Of a DNA stretch of 64,000 nucleotides, positions 12,138 through 24,107 are shown one piece after another. The stretch's first letter is position 1; each line of letters opens with the position of its first letter. The position numbers and the translations under genes were made by a program. This stretch comes from Euphorbia lathyris (Eukaryota > Streptophyta > Magnoliopsida > Malpighiales > Euphorbiaceae): NCBI RefSeq assembly GCF_963576675.1, contig NC_088911.1:32100501-32164500 (forward strand). Direction: 5' to 3'. The notes beneath the pieces are model-generated. The model was not told the DNA's origin, ran no database searches, and saw only the letters and a program-made list of their open reading frames with translations.

Positions 12138-12483
12138 ACATATATATGTTTGAAAAAACGTGATAGCATAAGAGTTTTTTTTTTTTTTACTTTATCCTTT
12201 AAATTGTTCACTTTTTTTTCTTGTTCTACCACATAGATTAGACTAATGAAACATGCAGGGACAAATCAACATGGGTTTAGGGAGGACTTGAACACCAATG
12301 ATCGTCGAAAAATGCCAAAAATTCTAGGCAAATGTGAAGGAGGCTTTAAATTTTTGTGTAAAAATACTAAACAATATCAATTTAACACCAATAATCACGA
12401 TAAGGATCGCCTTTCAGTGCATGATGGATCTGCCACTGGAAATATGTTAAGCAAATTTAAAAGATTAACAAAGATATTTTTTT
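11075..12483. other. PADRE 3' UTR then AT-rich spacer with a dispersed repeat and A29 run
   Basis: The first ~170 bases are probably 3' UTR. The repeat at 11354-11656 is listed separately. A run of 29 A bases at 12106-12134 follows an AT-rich block and could be a retroposed tail, but no body was recognised. The ORF at 12246-12509 does not resemble a protein. Confidence 0.4.
11354..11656 (+). repeat. Dispersed ~303-bp AT-rich repeat, copy 1
   Basis: Closely similar along its whole length to 46422-46728 in the same orientation; both hold 'ctagaatatattttcta', 'ggtttatgattta' and 'gtaattttgtacttaatt'. The termini AAGGGAAAATTACG and, reversed, AAGGGTCAAATACAT are weak inverted repeats, so this may be an old MITE. 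Confidence 0.6.
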
Positions 12484-13475
12484 GGCTTAATATATACCTA
12501 GCCCCTTAAACTTATAATTTTTTTTCACCTGGCCCCCTCAACTTAACGGACAACCTCTCAACCCCCTTAACTCTCCAAAAACATCACATACAACCCCTTA
12601 AACTTGCAACTTTTTTTCATCTGACCCCCTCAACTTAGGGGACAACCTCTCAACCCCTTCAACTCTCTAAAAACATCACATACAGCCCCTTACACCCCTA
12701 TATCCGGTCAAAATATTGACCCGTGTAGAAAACGCGCTTGACTGTTTACCACACCAATGCCATGTGTCAATTTTTTCTTAAATTTTCCATGTAAATCCAG
12801 TAAATTACCCATAATTTGGGCATCCGTAGAGTCTTCTTCCTTGATTTGCAGGTTTCCACGAAACCTTAAGTACAACATATTCACCACAAAAACATGATTC
12901 ATGAGTACCCACCATGAAATCGGTTTCAAGAACAACACAACCCCTAACCTAATTGACAAAAAAAAAGGAATTATCTCAGAAGAAGAAAGAGGCAAACTAG
13001 AAGAAGAATAAAAAGAAGGTAGAGGAGGAATAAAGGAGATGAAGGAGATGAATACTTATTGTTGAACTTGAATCGGAGACCGATCGGAGACAGAAAAGAG
13101 GTGAATCGAAGGAATCGGAAAAGAGGAAGGAATGATTTCTGAGGAGAAGAACGTTAGGGATTTAAGAAGAAAGGGGATTTTTTTACCGTTTAAGTTTCTA
13201 AAGCCAACTTTCACGCGCTTTCTAAAGTGCAATCCCAACTTATTCCATGTCAGAACCACGTAGGCGTTAAGGGGCTATATGTGATGTTTTTAGAGAGTTG
13301 AAGGGGTTGAGAGGTTGTCCCCTAAGTTGAGGGGGTCAGGTGAAAAAAATTGCAAGTTTAAGGGGTTATATGTGATGTTTTTGGAGAGTTAAGGGGGTTG
13401 AGAGGTTGTCTCATAAGTTGAGGGGGCCAGGTGAAAAAAAGTTACAAGTTTAGGGGGCTGGATATCTATTAAACC
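12484..13475. mobile_element. Mutator-like non-autonomous element with ~200-bp tandemly duplicated TIRs
   Basis: The left arm (12484 to ~12693) and right arm (~13266 to 13475) are long inverted repeats. Each arm has two tandem copies of a ~93-bp unit containing 'ccccttaaacttgcaac', 'cacctggccccctcaactta', 'caacctctcaacccc' and 'aaaaacatcacatac'. Ends are GGCTTAATATATACC and, reversed, GGTTTAATAGATATCC. A 9-bp duplication TATTTTTTT flanks both sides, the size Mutator elements make, though its simple sequence weakens the proof. The ~570-bp middle has short purine-rich stretches and no transposase. Confidence 0.75.
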
Positions 13476-13525
13476 TATTTTTTTTAAAGCGAATTGTAAG
13501 TATAGGAATCCTTGATGTATTAAGG

Positions 13526-14017
13526 CCCATTTGGTTTAGCGGTTAGCTAGTAAGTATTGCTATTGCCATTAGTTATTTGCGGTTGGTGTTAGTTGTTTAT
13601 TATTAGTTGATTAGTTATTAGTGTTTCGTAAAATTATGATTAGATGTTGTTATTAGTATGTAAAATGTCTGATATGACCTGTTTTAAATTAGTCAACAAA
13701 TAAATTATAAAAATTAGAATACACAAATTAATAAAAGTACTCTAAATAAAAATTAAAAATATTGATTTATTGAAGGAAGTAAAACCTTGTTATTTCGGCA
13801 ATAATATTATACACATATGAATAACGTTAAAAAATAAATGTCTTTTATAAGAACAAGAAAGATAATTTTGTCAATATCAAATAAATACAAACGACTATTA
13901 ATTAAAAGTTCCAAATCACTATTGTTCTGTAAAAAAAAGAAACTAAAAGTTGTTATCGTATAAATCTAACCAAACACAATATTTTATATGGTTTGGAGTC
14001 AACCTGAACAAACACTT
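13526..14017. mobile_element. MITE family 'TTTGGTTTAGC', intact copy 1
   Basis: Begins near CATTTGGTTTAGCGGTTAGC and ends near AACCTGAACAAACACTT (reverse AAGTGTTTGTTCAGGTT). It shares all blocks with the element split by the copia insertion at 14781-15003/28432-28968: 'gttagctgtttattatt', 'tattagtgtttg', 'aataaaaccttgtt', 'aggataattttgtca' and 'tataaacctaac'. Confidence 0.65.
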
Positions 14018-14485
14018 CCTAAATATGGATTTATATATTCACCGTTAATTACCATGTACTGTACATCAAGATTTAAAATATTATGATAATTTATGTACGA
14101 TATTCTCTGTCCAAATAAAACTTAATTGCTACATGTAAATAAATGCATAATAAATTACAAATTAACAATTAATTTAATTTCCTAAAATTTAATATAGTGA
14201 AGTTTTATAAGTAAAAGACTTGTTATTTGTCGTTGTATTGGAATATGTCTTGGTTTATCTCCATGACCAATTGCTAGAACATTACAATAATAACTGAAAT
14301 ACTGTTCAATAATAATAAAAAAAAAATCATGTGTAAAATAAGGAAACGTACAAGTCATGGTCAGTAAGACTAGTTCTAAATAAAGACTAATTCAAAAATA
14401 CATTACCATGAAAAGACACATCAAGAAAAAAAATTAGATTGATGTCAATCCATCTATAACTATCTTTGCCATGAAACACGGTAAA

Positions 14486-14663
14486 TTATTAGAAGCATCC
14501 GGTTTTCCATGTCAAATGGAGGACCTTCCATACATATTTTGACACGTGTAACATGAACCCATGTATATTATAAGAGGACCAACTATTTTAATTATTGTGT
14601 GGGGTTACAATACACGTGTCCAAATGTGAATTGAGGGTCCTCCGAATGACATGAAACGCACGG
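14486..14663. mobile_element. Small MITE, copy 1 (~178 bp)
   Basis: Starts TTATTAGAAGCATCCGG and ends with a block whose reverse complement (TTTCATGTCATTCGGAGGAC) mirrors TTCCATGTCAAATGGAGGAC at the left. Near-identical to the copy at 40317-40503 in the same orientation. Confidence 0.7.
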
Positions 14664-14780
14664 ATAGACAACATGTATGCCACCTCAGATAGAAGGCACC
14701 TAGTAATTAATTAATGTAATCATGATTGAATTATATATTATATTTATTAAGAATATGTTTGGTTCAACCGTTAACTTAGA

Positions 14781-15003
14781 GTCTGTTTGGTTCAGCTGTT
14801 AGCTAGTAGCTGTTACAGTTACTGTTAGCTGTTTGCAATTACAGTAAGCTGTTAGCTGTTTATTATTAACTTTTTAATTATTAGTGTTTGATAAAGTTAT
14901 ATTGAACTGTTGATGTTTGGATTTAAAATGTTTAATATGGACATGTTTAAAATTAATCAACAATTTTTTTTTAATGTTTGTGATATGTTACTAATTATGA
15001 TAA
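14781..15003. mobile_element. Left part of a MITE split by the copia element
   Basis: Starts GTCTGTTTGGTTCAGCTG and shows the first half of the MITE seen intact at 13526. It is cut at 15003, where the copia 5' LTR begins, and resumes at 28432 after the copia 3' LTR. Confidence 0.7.
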
Positions 15004-15321
15004 TGTCGTGAATCATGGGTTTCCTATTCGGAGTAGTATTGGGTTTCGGATTCCTAGTTGGATTGGAATCATGGGTTCCTAGTGGGATTGGGATCATGGG
15101 TTCCTAGTGGGATTAGGATCATGGGTTCCTAGTGGGATTAGGTTAGATTGGGTATTATAAATACCCCATTATGTAAACCTAATCATTGTAATCTGATTTT
15201 CGCCTCCTAATAATACTATTCTCCTTCTGCCCGTGGACTAGCCAACACAACGTTGGTGAACCACGCAAATCTGTGTTTTTTGATTGTTTATTATTTTATC
15301 TTTCATTAATTCCGCACAACA
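15004..15321 (+). repeat. Copia 5' LTR (318 bp)
   Basis: TGTCGTGAATC...CACAACA. It holds four tandem copies of a ~25-bp unit around ATCATGGGTTCCTAGTGGGA, then TATAAATA, and differs from the 3' LTR by one extra unit and an 8-bp gap near the start. Confidence 0.92.
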
Positions 15322-15324
15322 AAC

Positions 15325-15336
15325 TGGTATCAGAGC
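15325..15336 (+). promoter_or_regulatory. Copia primer binding site (tRNA-iMet)
   Basis: TGGTATCAGAGC, three bases after the 5' LTR, is complementary to the 3' end of initiator methionine tRNA, the standard primer of copia elements. Confidence 0.9.
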
Positions 15337-18300
15337 TTTCGGTTTCCGATCGGGGTTTTGTTTTCTAGAGAGAAAGATGTCTGCGATGAACGTGAAAATC
15401 GAAAAGTTTACTGGGAGAAATAGTTTCAGTCTATGGCAGATCAAGATGCGGGCTTTGTTAAAACAACAAGGTCTGTGGACGTCGTTGAAGAAGGCAACGG
15501 GAGAAGTCACTGTTGAGATGACGATTCTAGAAGAAAAGGCACGTTCAACAATTATGTTGTGCCTCGCAGATGACGTCATCACTGAGGTCTCAAACGAAGA
15601 GACTGCTGCCGATCTGTGGATGAAGTTAGAGAGCTTATACATGACGAAATCTCTAACGAACAAACTTCTTCTGAAACAATGTCTGTTTGGCATGCGAATG
15701 CAGGAAGGTACGCAACTCAGGGATCATTTAGATCAGTTGAACACATTATTACTAGAATTACGTAATATTGATGTGAAAATTGAAGATGAAGATGCTGCTT
15801 TGATTTTGTTGGTGTCTTTACCGCTTTCATATGAGAATTTTGTTCAATCATTTCTTATTGGTAAAGATTCTATGACTCTGGAAGAAGTTAGGTCATCTCT
15901 TCATAGCAGAGAGTTGCGCCATAAGGCGAGCAATACAGGTGCAGATAATCAGGCCTTTGGACTGTTTGCCATCGGCAGTAAGGGAAAGGGAAACGGTGGA
16001 AAGAAGAAGTCTAAAAAGTCGTTCTCAAAGGGTCCCAAGCCAGGCGACACCTGTAATTACTGTAAGGAGAAAGGACATTGGAAAACTGATTGTCCAAAGA
16101 AGAAGAAGAAATCAGAAAATCAACCAGGTTCTGCTGCTGTAGCAGATGGCGACAGCAGCTCTGAAAACGATATTGCTCTAGTTGCTGATGGACACACTCA
16201 TCACTCTGATGTGTGGGTTCTTGATTCAGGAGCATCTTATCATATTTGTCCAATGAGAGAGTGGTTTTGAACTTATAATCAGGTAGATGGAGGTAGCATT
16301 TCAATGGCTAATAGTCATGTCTGCAAAGCAGTTGGAATAGGCTCGATCAAGTTGAGGACACATGATGGTAAGTTCTGCATGTTAAACGAAGTCAGGCATA
16401 TTCCGTTGATGACGAAGAATCTGATATCTCTGAGTCTGTTAGACAGCAGGGGTCTCAACTGGTCAGGAAAAGATGGAGTTCTACATGTTTATAAAGGTTC
16501 TGATGTGATTTTGAAAGGTATGAAGCATGGTACTTTGTATTTCCTGGAAGGTTCCACTGTTACAGGTTCAGCTAATGCTGCATCGTCAGAGATTGACTAG
16601 GAGGATATGACAAAGATATGGCATATGAGACTTGGTCATATGGGCGAAAGAGGGATGCAGATTCTATCAAAGGATGATCTTCTTTATGGTCATAAGGTCA
16701 AAAGTCTGGAGCTTTATGAACATTGTGTCTTTGGGAAACTACATCGCAGCAAGTTTCCCAAAGTTATTCATATAACAAAAAACACACTTGATTACATCCA
16801 CTCTAATTTTTGGGGTCCATCTCGAGTTGAGTCTTTGTGAGGTCACAGATATTTTATGTCTCTGATTGATGATTATTCAAGGATGACTTGGGTCATCATG
16901 ATGAAGCATAAAAGTGAAGCTTTCAAGAATTTCAAGCAGTGGAAAGCATTGGTGGAAAACCAAACAGGAAAGAAGATAAAGAGGATGCGAACTGATAATG
17001 GTCTGGAATTATGTTCGTCTGAGTTTGATCAGTTCTGTAAGGATAAAGGGATTGCTCGGCATCACACAGTCAGGAATACACCGTAACAGAATGGTGTAGC
17101 TGAACGAATGAACCAGACATTACTGGAGAGAGTGAGGTGCATGCTCTCTAACGCTGGGTTAGAAAGAAGATTCTGGGCTGAAGTGGTGAACACAGCATAT
17201 TATCTGATTAATCGCGGATCACACACCGGCATACAACTCAAGACGCCTACAGAAATGTGGTCAGGAAAGGTTGCTGATTACTCAAATTTGAAAGCTTTTG
17301 GGTGCACAGTTTACTATCATGTTAATGAGGGTAAGCTAGAGCCAAGAGCCAAGAAAGGAGTGTTCGTAGGCTATGAAGATGGAGTTAAAGGCTTCAGGAT
17401 CTAGTCTCCATCAAAGAAAATGGTCATTTTGAGCAGAAATGTAGTCTTTGACGAAAAATCTGTGCTTAAACCCATTATGAAGCCTACAACTGCAACAGAA
17501 ACTGATAGCATTGATAAACAGGTGGAGTTTCAGGTCATACGGAGTGAGAGTGGCTTGAAGGAACAAGAGTTAGAAGCAGAAATAGAGCTACCAAAGTCTA
17601 CACCATCAATTTCTCAACCATCTGAAGCTAGACATCGTAGTTTAGCTCAAGATCGACCAAGGAGGGTTGGAGTTAGGCCACCTAAGAGGTATGAGGACAT
17701 GGTGGGCTATGCACTACAGGTTGCTGAAGAGGTGAACACTCGTGAACCATCAACTTACCAAGAAGCTGTTTCAGGCATCGATTCTGAGAAATGGCTTGCT
17801 GCTATGGGAGATGAGATGGAGTCCCTTCATAAGAATCAAACATGGGATTTAGTCATACCACCTCTAGGGCGAAAGATTATTACTTGCAAGTGGGTTCTCA
17901 AGATGAAGGAAGGAATATCACCTGCAGAGGGAGTCAAGTATAAGGCTAGAGTTGTTGCTAGAGGTTTCAATCAAAGAGATGGAGTGGATTATAATGAGAT
18001 ATTCTCACCAGTAGTCAGACACACCTCTATTAGAGTGTTTCTAGCCATAGTTGCACATCAGTATATAGATGCCATGTTGATAGCTGCAAGGAAGAAGCAC
18101 AACATTTAGAAGTTGAAGGGTCTTCTCAGCGCAGAGTTTGAGATGAAGGATTTGGGTGCAGAGCAGAAAATTCTGGGAATAGAGATTTACAGGGACAGAA
18201 GCAAAAGGAAACTTTTTCTATCATAAAAGGGCTATATTCAGAAGATCTTATCAAGATTTGGCATGTCTACCGCAAAGCCCATAGATACTCCTAGTGCTGC

Positions 18301-18558
18301 AAGTGCACATCTGTCTATTGCTTTTGCACCTAAGTCTGCTGAAGAGAAGGAGTACATGTCTCGAGTTCCCTATGCTAGTGCAGTAGGAAGCTTGATGTAT
18401 ACAATGGTATGCACTAGACCTGATCTTGCAGAGTCTGTTAGTGTTGTTAGCAGGTTTATGGGTGAACCTGGCAAGGAGCATTGGCAAGCTGTGAAGAGGA
18501 TCTTTCGGTACCTAAAAGGTACATCTGACGTTGGTCTCATTTATGGAGGTGATATAGA

Positions 18559-19160
18559 TAGACCCGGCAAAGTGACACACGACCCGATGACACGACACGA
18601 ACACGACATGCTTTTTTAGTGTTAGTGTTTAGGGTTTTATGACACGACACGAAAGTTGACACGACACGAAATGACACGTTAATTTTTGTGTCATTTTCGT
18701 GTCAACCCGAAAACACGAAACTGACACGGATATTGAAAATTATTGTTATATTCTCTCGTGTTTTTATGTCACTTTATTAATAAAGATAATAAAATTATAA
18801 TTATTAATTGCAAATATTGATTTGAATTTCCTAAATTGTTATAAACACATTACATGACCCTCTAACATGATATTATCGAACTTTTCGATAATTATTGTTA
18901 ACATACTAATCTAAAAATGATATAAAACGTTTAAAAACAGTACCATATCTTTTTATATTTTTAAGAGTTATTATTAATATATATGCATAACAAAATTACA
19001 TGTAACCCGAAAACACGATACAAAATCGACACTAACCCGAACAGGTTAACACGACTTTGACACGAAAGTTTTTGGGTTGGGTTTGGGTTTACTCTTTTGT
19101 GACACGAACCCGAAATGACACGACACGAACACGACTCGAACACGATAATTGCCAGGTCTA
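18559..19160 (+). mobile_element. hAT MITE, TAGACC-GGCAA family, copy 2 (602 bp)
   Basis: Perfect 8-bp target duplication GATATAGA at 18551-18558 and 19161-19168. The terminal inverted repeat is TAGACC(C/T)GGCAA. Both subterminal regions are dense in ACACGA words. There is no ORF. It is inserted in the RNase H coding part of the copia element. Confidence 0.93.
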
Positions 19161-19329
19161 GATATAGAGTGTTTGGTGACAGGTTTTTCAGACTCTGATT
19201 ATGATGGAGATGTTGACAGTAGAAGATCTATGACTGGTTATGTTTTCACTCTTGGCGGTTCAATTGTCAGTTGGAAAGCTACTTTGCAGCCTACAGCGAC
19301 TTTGTCTACAACGGAAGCAGAGTATATGA

Positions 19330-21160
19330 TGTTGGGGTTTAGTGTCCTATAGACAATTGGACTAGGATATAAACTTAATGTAAATGAAGTGTTCTTTATA
19401 TCATTTGTTTTAATGAGATATGGTTTCATAACTATATAAAGGCAACCTCTTTTAAGAACTAAATAAAGTCTAATAAAAGGAAATCCCTAAGTTTGTTTAA
19501 AGTGATTATAAAGTGTTCATACAAGCATGAAGTGAGAAGAAACTTTATAATAAACTAACAAACTTAAAATCACCCCAAGTCAAGTAATATGTTTAGGATT
19601 GACATATCACTGCTGAGACTTGCATGTAACAATGTCTTCTGTCGAGACAGAAAGCTGATCTCACAAGCTTCAGATATGCAGATATCTGGACAATTACGTG
19701 GATCCAATGAAAGGGAGTTCATTAGGATTGGGGACCTGACTTGAGATAACAGGATGGGTAGATTCATCCTTGTCACATGTTCATCTCATTGGTATTAATA
19801 GGTATAAGTAATCCTCGGACTCAAAGGAATGTTAATTAGTGATTCTGAATTATGGAATGTGATGCTTTGATCCTGTTGTAACACGATCCATAACAGAGAT
19901 GACTCTGGGGTGTGAACGGTAGACGTTGGGTATCACAGGAAGTAATTGCAGGAAAGTTATACTTTGGATTGAGCATTTGTCACTCCCGATAAATGAGAGA
20001 TACGTCCAAGGATCGCTTGTGGAAGACTTGACTCTAAATCCTTGCAAGGTGATAGCTTAAGACTTGAAATACAGATTTCACTTAACCTATCTAATTGGAG
20101 TTAACTCGGCCTGTACAAGTAAAACGAACGTCTCGCTATATGTGACTTGACATTATCAATAGTCATAAGATTCAGTTCAAGGATGTAGTTGATAAAGGAT
20201 CGAATTATACTGTAACTAATACGAAAAGGTCAACGACAGAATCAACCTATCTTCTTATAGCTCTGTGGGAATGTTTCGGATTTGCTAATCACATTTCGCG
20301 TACTCATTCCGTTATGCAAAGATTAAATATAATTCTGAGAAAATTAATTTAATAGTTGCATACGGCTAGAAGCAATAAGAACCTAATGGGTCACACATAA
20401 GACTTGGAGCCCAAAAGAGAAACAGATGTTAATTAATTGATGGAAGCCCAACTGAGTCCACCAAGGCCCAGTAAATAGAGGGGGGCGATTTTTATGTATT
20501 AAATGCATAAAGAAATTAATTTGATTTTAAGCAATCCTAATTAGATTATGATTGTGAATTAAATTAATTAAAGGATAAATAAGTTAGGAGGTTTAATGAG
20601 ATTAAATTGCTCCTATTATTATCCTAAAAGGTTATTATTATTATCTTTATATTTAGATATAATTATAGATAATAAATAAGAATTATATTCCGAATTAAAT
20701 TCTTATTCAGTAACCTAATTCTATCTAACTAGGGTTTAGATACAAGAGAGTATATATACCCCCTCTATATGTAAATTTCAGCCAACCCTAGTCTGCCGTA
20801 GAGAGAGAATTTCGACCCCCATAGTTGAGGACGAGATCATTCACCGCTTCCTCCCGATTCAATTGATTTTCATCTCTTTCTCTTATTCCTTAATCTTGTG
20901 TTGATTGATTAGAGGTAATCTATTCTTGATTGCTTTTACACGGTTGATATCTAACTTGATTTTGGATTGTGTTTTTGTCTTGTGCTCGGGAACTCGGAGT
21001 AAGAGTTATGGGCACTTCGATTGCAACGGTAGATAGAACTTCAAAAGGTATTTCCTTCTATCCCTCTTTATATGAAATAACGATTAACGGATCTTGGGTT
21101 AATGGAAAAAGGTTAAATTTTTTATATTTTCGCTGCCATACGTTAGCTTATTTTCCATCA
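19330..21160 (+). mobile_element. Solo LTR, ~1.83 kb, unknown copia-like family
   Basis: Starts TGTTGGGGTTTAG and ends TTTTCCATCA. It splits the RNase H frame between GAG TAT ATG and GCA CTG. The flanks are TATGA (19325-19329) and TATGG (21161-21165), a 5-bp duplication with one later change. A TATA-like TATATATACC and a transcript-start-like region lie near 20750. No primer site, polypurine tract or coding region is present, so this is a solo LTR left by recombination. Confidence 0.82.
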
Positions 21161-21485
21161 TATGGCACTGAATGAAGCTGCTAAGGAGGGGATTTGGCTT
21201 AAAGGACTAGTTAGTGATCTTGGTCTACATCATGATCAAGCTACAGTGTATTGTGACAGCTTGAGTGTAATCTGTTTAGCCAAGGATCATGTTCATCATG
21301 AGAGGACCAAGCATATAGATGTGAGGTATCATTTTCTGAGAAGTGAGAAGAGGGTCAAGGTGAAGAAGGTAGGCACTGCTGACAATCCGGCTGACATGTT
21401 TACCAAGCATGTTCCACATAGCAAGTTTCAACACTGTTTGGACTTGATAAACGTCAGAGATTATTAGTTGCCCTGTGGGGGCGAC

Positions 21486-23303
21486 TGATAGGGTTATTTT
21501 ACCCCTATCTTTTAGCGTGATTTACGGGATGATTTCGGGTAAAATAAATAAGTTTAATTACAAAAATAAAGTGTTTTTGATAAATAAAGAAATAAAAATA
21601 AATCTCGTACTTTCAGTTTATTTTCCTCGTTTTTTATTAGTTTAGGAAATAAAAACGTCAAGCTAACTCGGCTCTCAAGTTTTGTATTTCAGGTACGAGA
21701 AAGGAGCAAAAAAAATCCACTCAATACGCGGGGCGTATTATCCTGTAAGCGGGGCGCAAAACAGAGTGCCAGAAATAATTGCCTTATCCGCAGGCACCAT
21801 GTGGAACTGACTCAGCATACGTGGGGCGTATGACACACTACGCGGGGCGTATGACACATGTCGGTAATAATTGGTCTAATCCTGAAAGTCAGACTGCATT
21901 GTCTCCCAGAGTCAACTATACTTACGCGGGGCGTACCACTATATACGCGGGGCGTAAAAGGCAGTTCTTCAACATAAAAAGATCAGAGACTCTTTTACGC
22001 AGGGCGTACTTCAGCTATGCACGGTGTAAAAGCACCAATTCAGGCAATAAAACTCCAGAGACTCAAACACACGGGACGTACAATCCTTTACGCAGGGCGT
22101 ACTTGAGTCAACAAGACAACGAATTGGTCCACATGCAGAAGATTTCTGACGGAATGGGCATTTACGCGGGGCGTAGACCAATTTACGCGGGGCGTATCAT
22201 GGGATTTCTGCACTAAATAATGGTGCTCCATACTTGTGCTTTGTGAAATTACAAACCTGCCCTTGCTTGATGTCTATAAATAAGAAGCTCTTGAACTTCA
22301 TTTGACACCAATTACATACCAGAGAGCTACACTATACTCTTTTCTTTCCTTGTAATTTAGATTCGATTTTGTAAGTTAAACTCTCCCCCTCGAGAGCTTG
22401 TTCGTTGTTCCGGTGTTCCATTGACGCTCCGTTCCACCATTCGTCACCAAGCTCGAGAGTTCCACCTCCACGACCTAGGAGACGGCTTTGAGTCCGGTTA
22501 GCTAGTTCCAAGGGCGGATTCTCCCTTTTTACTTGCTAATTAGCTTGTACTCTTCCTATGTACTAGGCTTGGTTGTATTTCATCTAATCACCTTCCATAT
22601 TTATAATTTATGATTTATAATATCTATTTCCCTTTATGTGTTAATGTTTATTGCTTGTTTTGATATTGATAATTGATTCTTGTGTAGGAGAACGCGATTA
22701 CCGCCGCCATTCAGGCTATCTTTAGGGAGTTATATAGGTGTTGCCTTACCGAAAGTGACAAATCGGAAACCGTAGGAATTGACAAGCCACGGAACTTACG
22801 GGCCCTAGTTTCTAATTCCCCCACATTAGACACGCCTTGACTAGGAATCACGTAGTCTAAGTGCTTCACGGGTCGGTTCTACTACACTTGGTCGTCTTTG
22901 CAAGAGTAAACTATTATCCGTATACATTTAGAGTCATTATTTATCATTGTTATAACTTATCATATTCACCCCACTTCATAGAGTTTTAGCTACATAAATC
23001 TGTGTCGCCAATAGTGAGGAATAGTGTGTAGTTGTGTCTTACTTAATCCCAAAGTAATTACCGCTTAAATAACATACGAAACCGAGTCGTCTAATACTTG
23101 TAGTTATAAATCCCGTGGATTCGATATCCGGTCTTAACCGGATTATTACTTGATAACGACGGGGTACACTTGCCCCTACGTAGTCGTAACGTCTAGTAGA
23201 GTTAAGAGCAATTTATAAAGACCACATCCATAGACATAGCACATTCACCGCAATACACATTAAATCGTCATTAGAAAGCTCTACCTAGATCCTACGCCCA
23301 TCA
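21486..23303 (+). repeat. Element B 5' LTR
   Basis: TGATAGGGTT...CGCCCATCA. Order: AT-rich start, palindrome-word array, CTATAAATA TATA box near 22274, then a long transcribed part with CTTAACCGGATT and GATAACGACGGGGTACA blocks shared with elements A and C. Confidence 0.93.
21725..22196 (+). repeat. Palindrome-word array in LTR B (TACGC-GGG-GCGTA)
   Basis: About 12 copies of the 13-bp word TACGCGGGGCGTA (5-bp arms, GGG spacer) or close variants, the first at 21725-21737 and the last at 22184-22196. They are spread unevenly in unrelated sequence, which a simple tandem repeat would not be. The array ends about 80 bases before the TATA box. Confidence 0.92.
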
Positions 23304-23309
23304 AGTTTT

Positions 23310-23327
23310 TGGCGCCGTTGCCGGGGA
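23310..23327 (+). promoter_or_regulatory. Element B primer binding site (tRNA-Asp)
   Basis: TGGCGCCGTTGCCGGGGA is the exact complement of the CCA-tailed 3' end of tRNA-Asp, seven bases after the LTR end. Confidence 0.9.
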
Positions 23328-23467
23328 TTTATAATTTCTTACAATATTAGACAAAAACGTTTTATTGTTAGTTTAAGCATTCCTTTTGTACAAATTGTTT
23401 AAATCGACTTCTTTTTCTCTTTTTGTGAATAATTTATTTTGTTGTTATTAATGATCTTTTTCATGGT

Positions 23468-24046
23468 ATGATGCCTTATAGTCGTCATCTGTGGGATGAC
23501 CACAAGGATGACGGATGTTCGCACCAACAATCACCCTCGCAACTCGATGTGGTAATCTCTATGCTTAAAGATATTCATATGAGATTATCTAACACTGAGG
23601 TATTTTGTAGGGATTTGGGAAATCAAATCGCTAGATTGAAGTCTCGTATCGATTCAACCGCGGACGAATCAATTAAAGACGCGAATTCGGGTGATCAAAA
23701 TGTGGTGCTCGAGTTAATTGAGCCTTCTCAAGAGAGCGCCCCAAATTCCGAAGGCCGCCTCAGTTGCGAGGAACCGGAAATCCTAATCGATGTGCTGGTT
23801 GCGTGTGAACCCATGGAAAAGTATCCAAAGCTAGAAGAGTTTGCGGGTTATTCTAACTCGGAATATTTCACTCTTTTTGAACTACCAAAAGAGTCAAAGA
23901 GGGAGCAAACGAAACTCTTCAATAATTTCTGTAAATATAGTTTTTGGTTTTTGTTAAATTTTTTTGAAACTAACAATCCGTTTTGTAGGTACGGATTGTT
24001 TATTCAAGAATTTGCATTCCTAACGCGAGTGGAAGCATACACCTAG
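23468..24046 (+). CDS. Gag-like remnant ORF of Athila-type element B
   Basis: A 192-codon ORF starting MMPYSRHLWDD. Residues about 25-60 form a likely coiled coil (LDVVISMLKDIHMRL, then CRDLGNQIARLKSRI). Near residue 140 is YFTLFELPKESKREQ, and the end is FCRYGLFIQEF...TRVEAYT. The coiled coil, the LFELPKESKR-type motif and the tail match the ORF of element C (51687-52406) in the same order. No zinc knuckle or capsid domain is visible, so it may be only the C-terminal part of an Athila gag. An acceptor-like TTTTGTAG/GTACGG near 23990 is also shared with C. Whether it is translated is unknown. Confidence 0.55.
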   Translation: MMPYSRHLWDDHKDDGCSHQQSPSQLDVVISMLKDIHMRLSNTEVFCRDLGNQIARLKSRIDSTADESIKDANSGDQNVVLELIEPSQESAPNSEGRLSCEEPEILIDVLVACEPMEKYPKLEEFAGYSNSEYFTLFELPKESKREQTKLFNNFCKYSFWFLLNFFETNNPFCRYGLFIQEFAFLTRVEAYT

Positions 24047-24089
24047 GATGAAATGCTAAGTCGAGCTCACCGACTATAATGTAGCGCTT

Positions 24090-24107
24090 CTTGGGAGGCA
24101 ACCCAAG
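24090..24107 (+). other. Conserved hairpin after the gag-like ORF (element B)
   Basis: CTTGGGAGGCAACCCAAG: 6-bp stem and AGGCAA loop, inside a ~48-bp block (GTCGAGCT..CCGACTATAA..GTAGCGCTTC before it) that is nearly identical in element C at 51487-51535, while flanking sequence is diverged. Confidence 0.7.

Larger units (their letters stand above)
15377..21467 (+). pseudogene. Copia gag-pol polyprotein, broken
   Basis: Gag starts at ATG 15377 (MSAMNVKIEKFTGRN). Then come a zinc knuckle near 16050-16095 (CX2CX4HX4C), the protease motif DSGAS near 16225, GAG-pre-integrase from about 16607 (WHMRLGHMG), integrase 16856-17400 and RT from about 17750. Nonsense codons interrupt it at 16268, 16598, 16838, 17084, 17402 and 18107. 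At about 18058 the RT core is deleted: VAHQ runs straight into YIDAMLIAA, leaving only a damaged YxDD region. RNase H is split by the hAT MITE after 18558 and the solo LTR after 19329, and ends at TAG 21467. The gag and RNase H parts look like the TNT1/Tork lineage. Confidence 0.92.

Noticed and set aside
12246..12509. 87-codon ORF
   Set aside because: No family resemblance, AT-rich spacer, runs into the MULE terminus.
21725..22196. CRISPR-like regular repeats
   Set aside because: Repeats are 13 bp, unevenly spaced, imperfect and inside an LTR of a plant retrotransposon; there are no cas genes.
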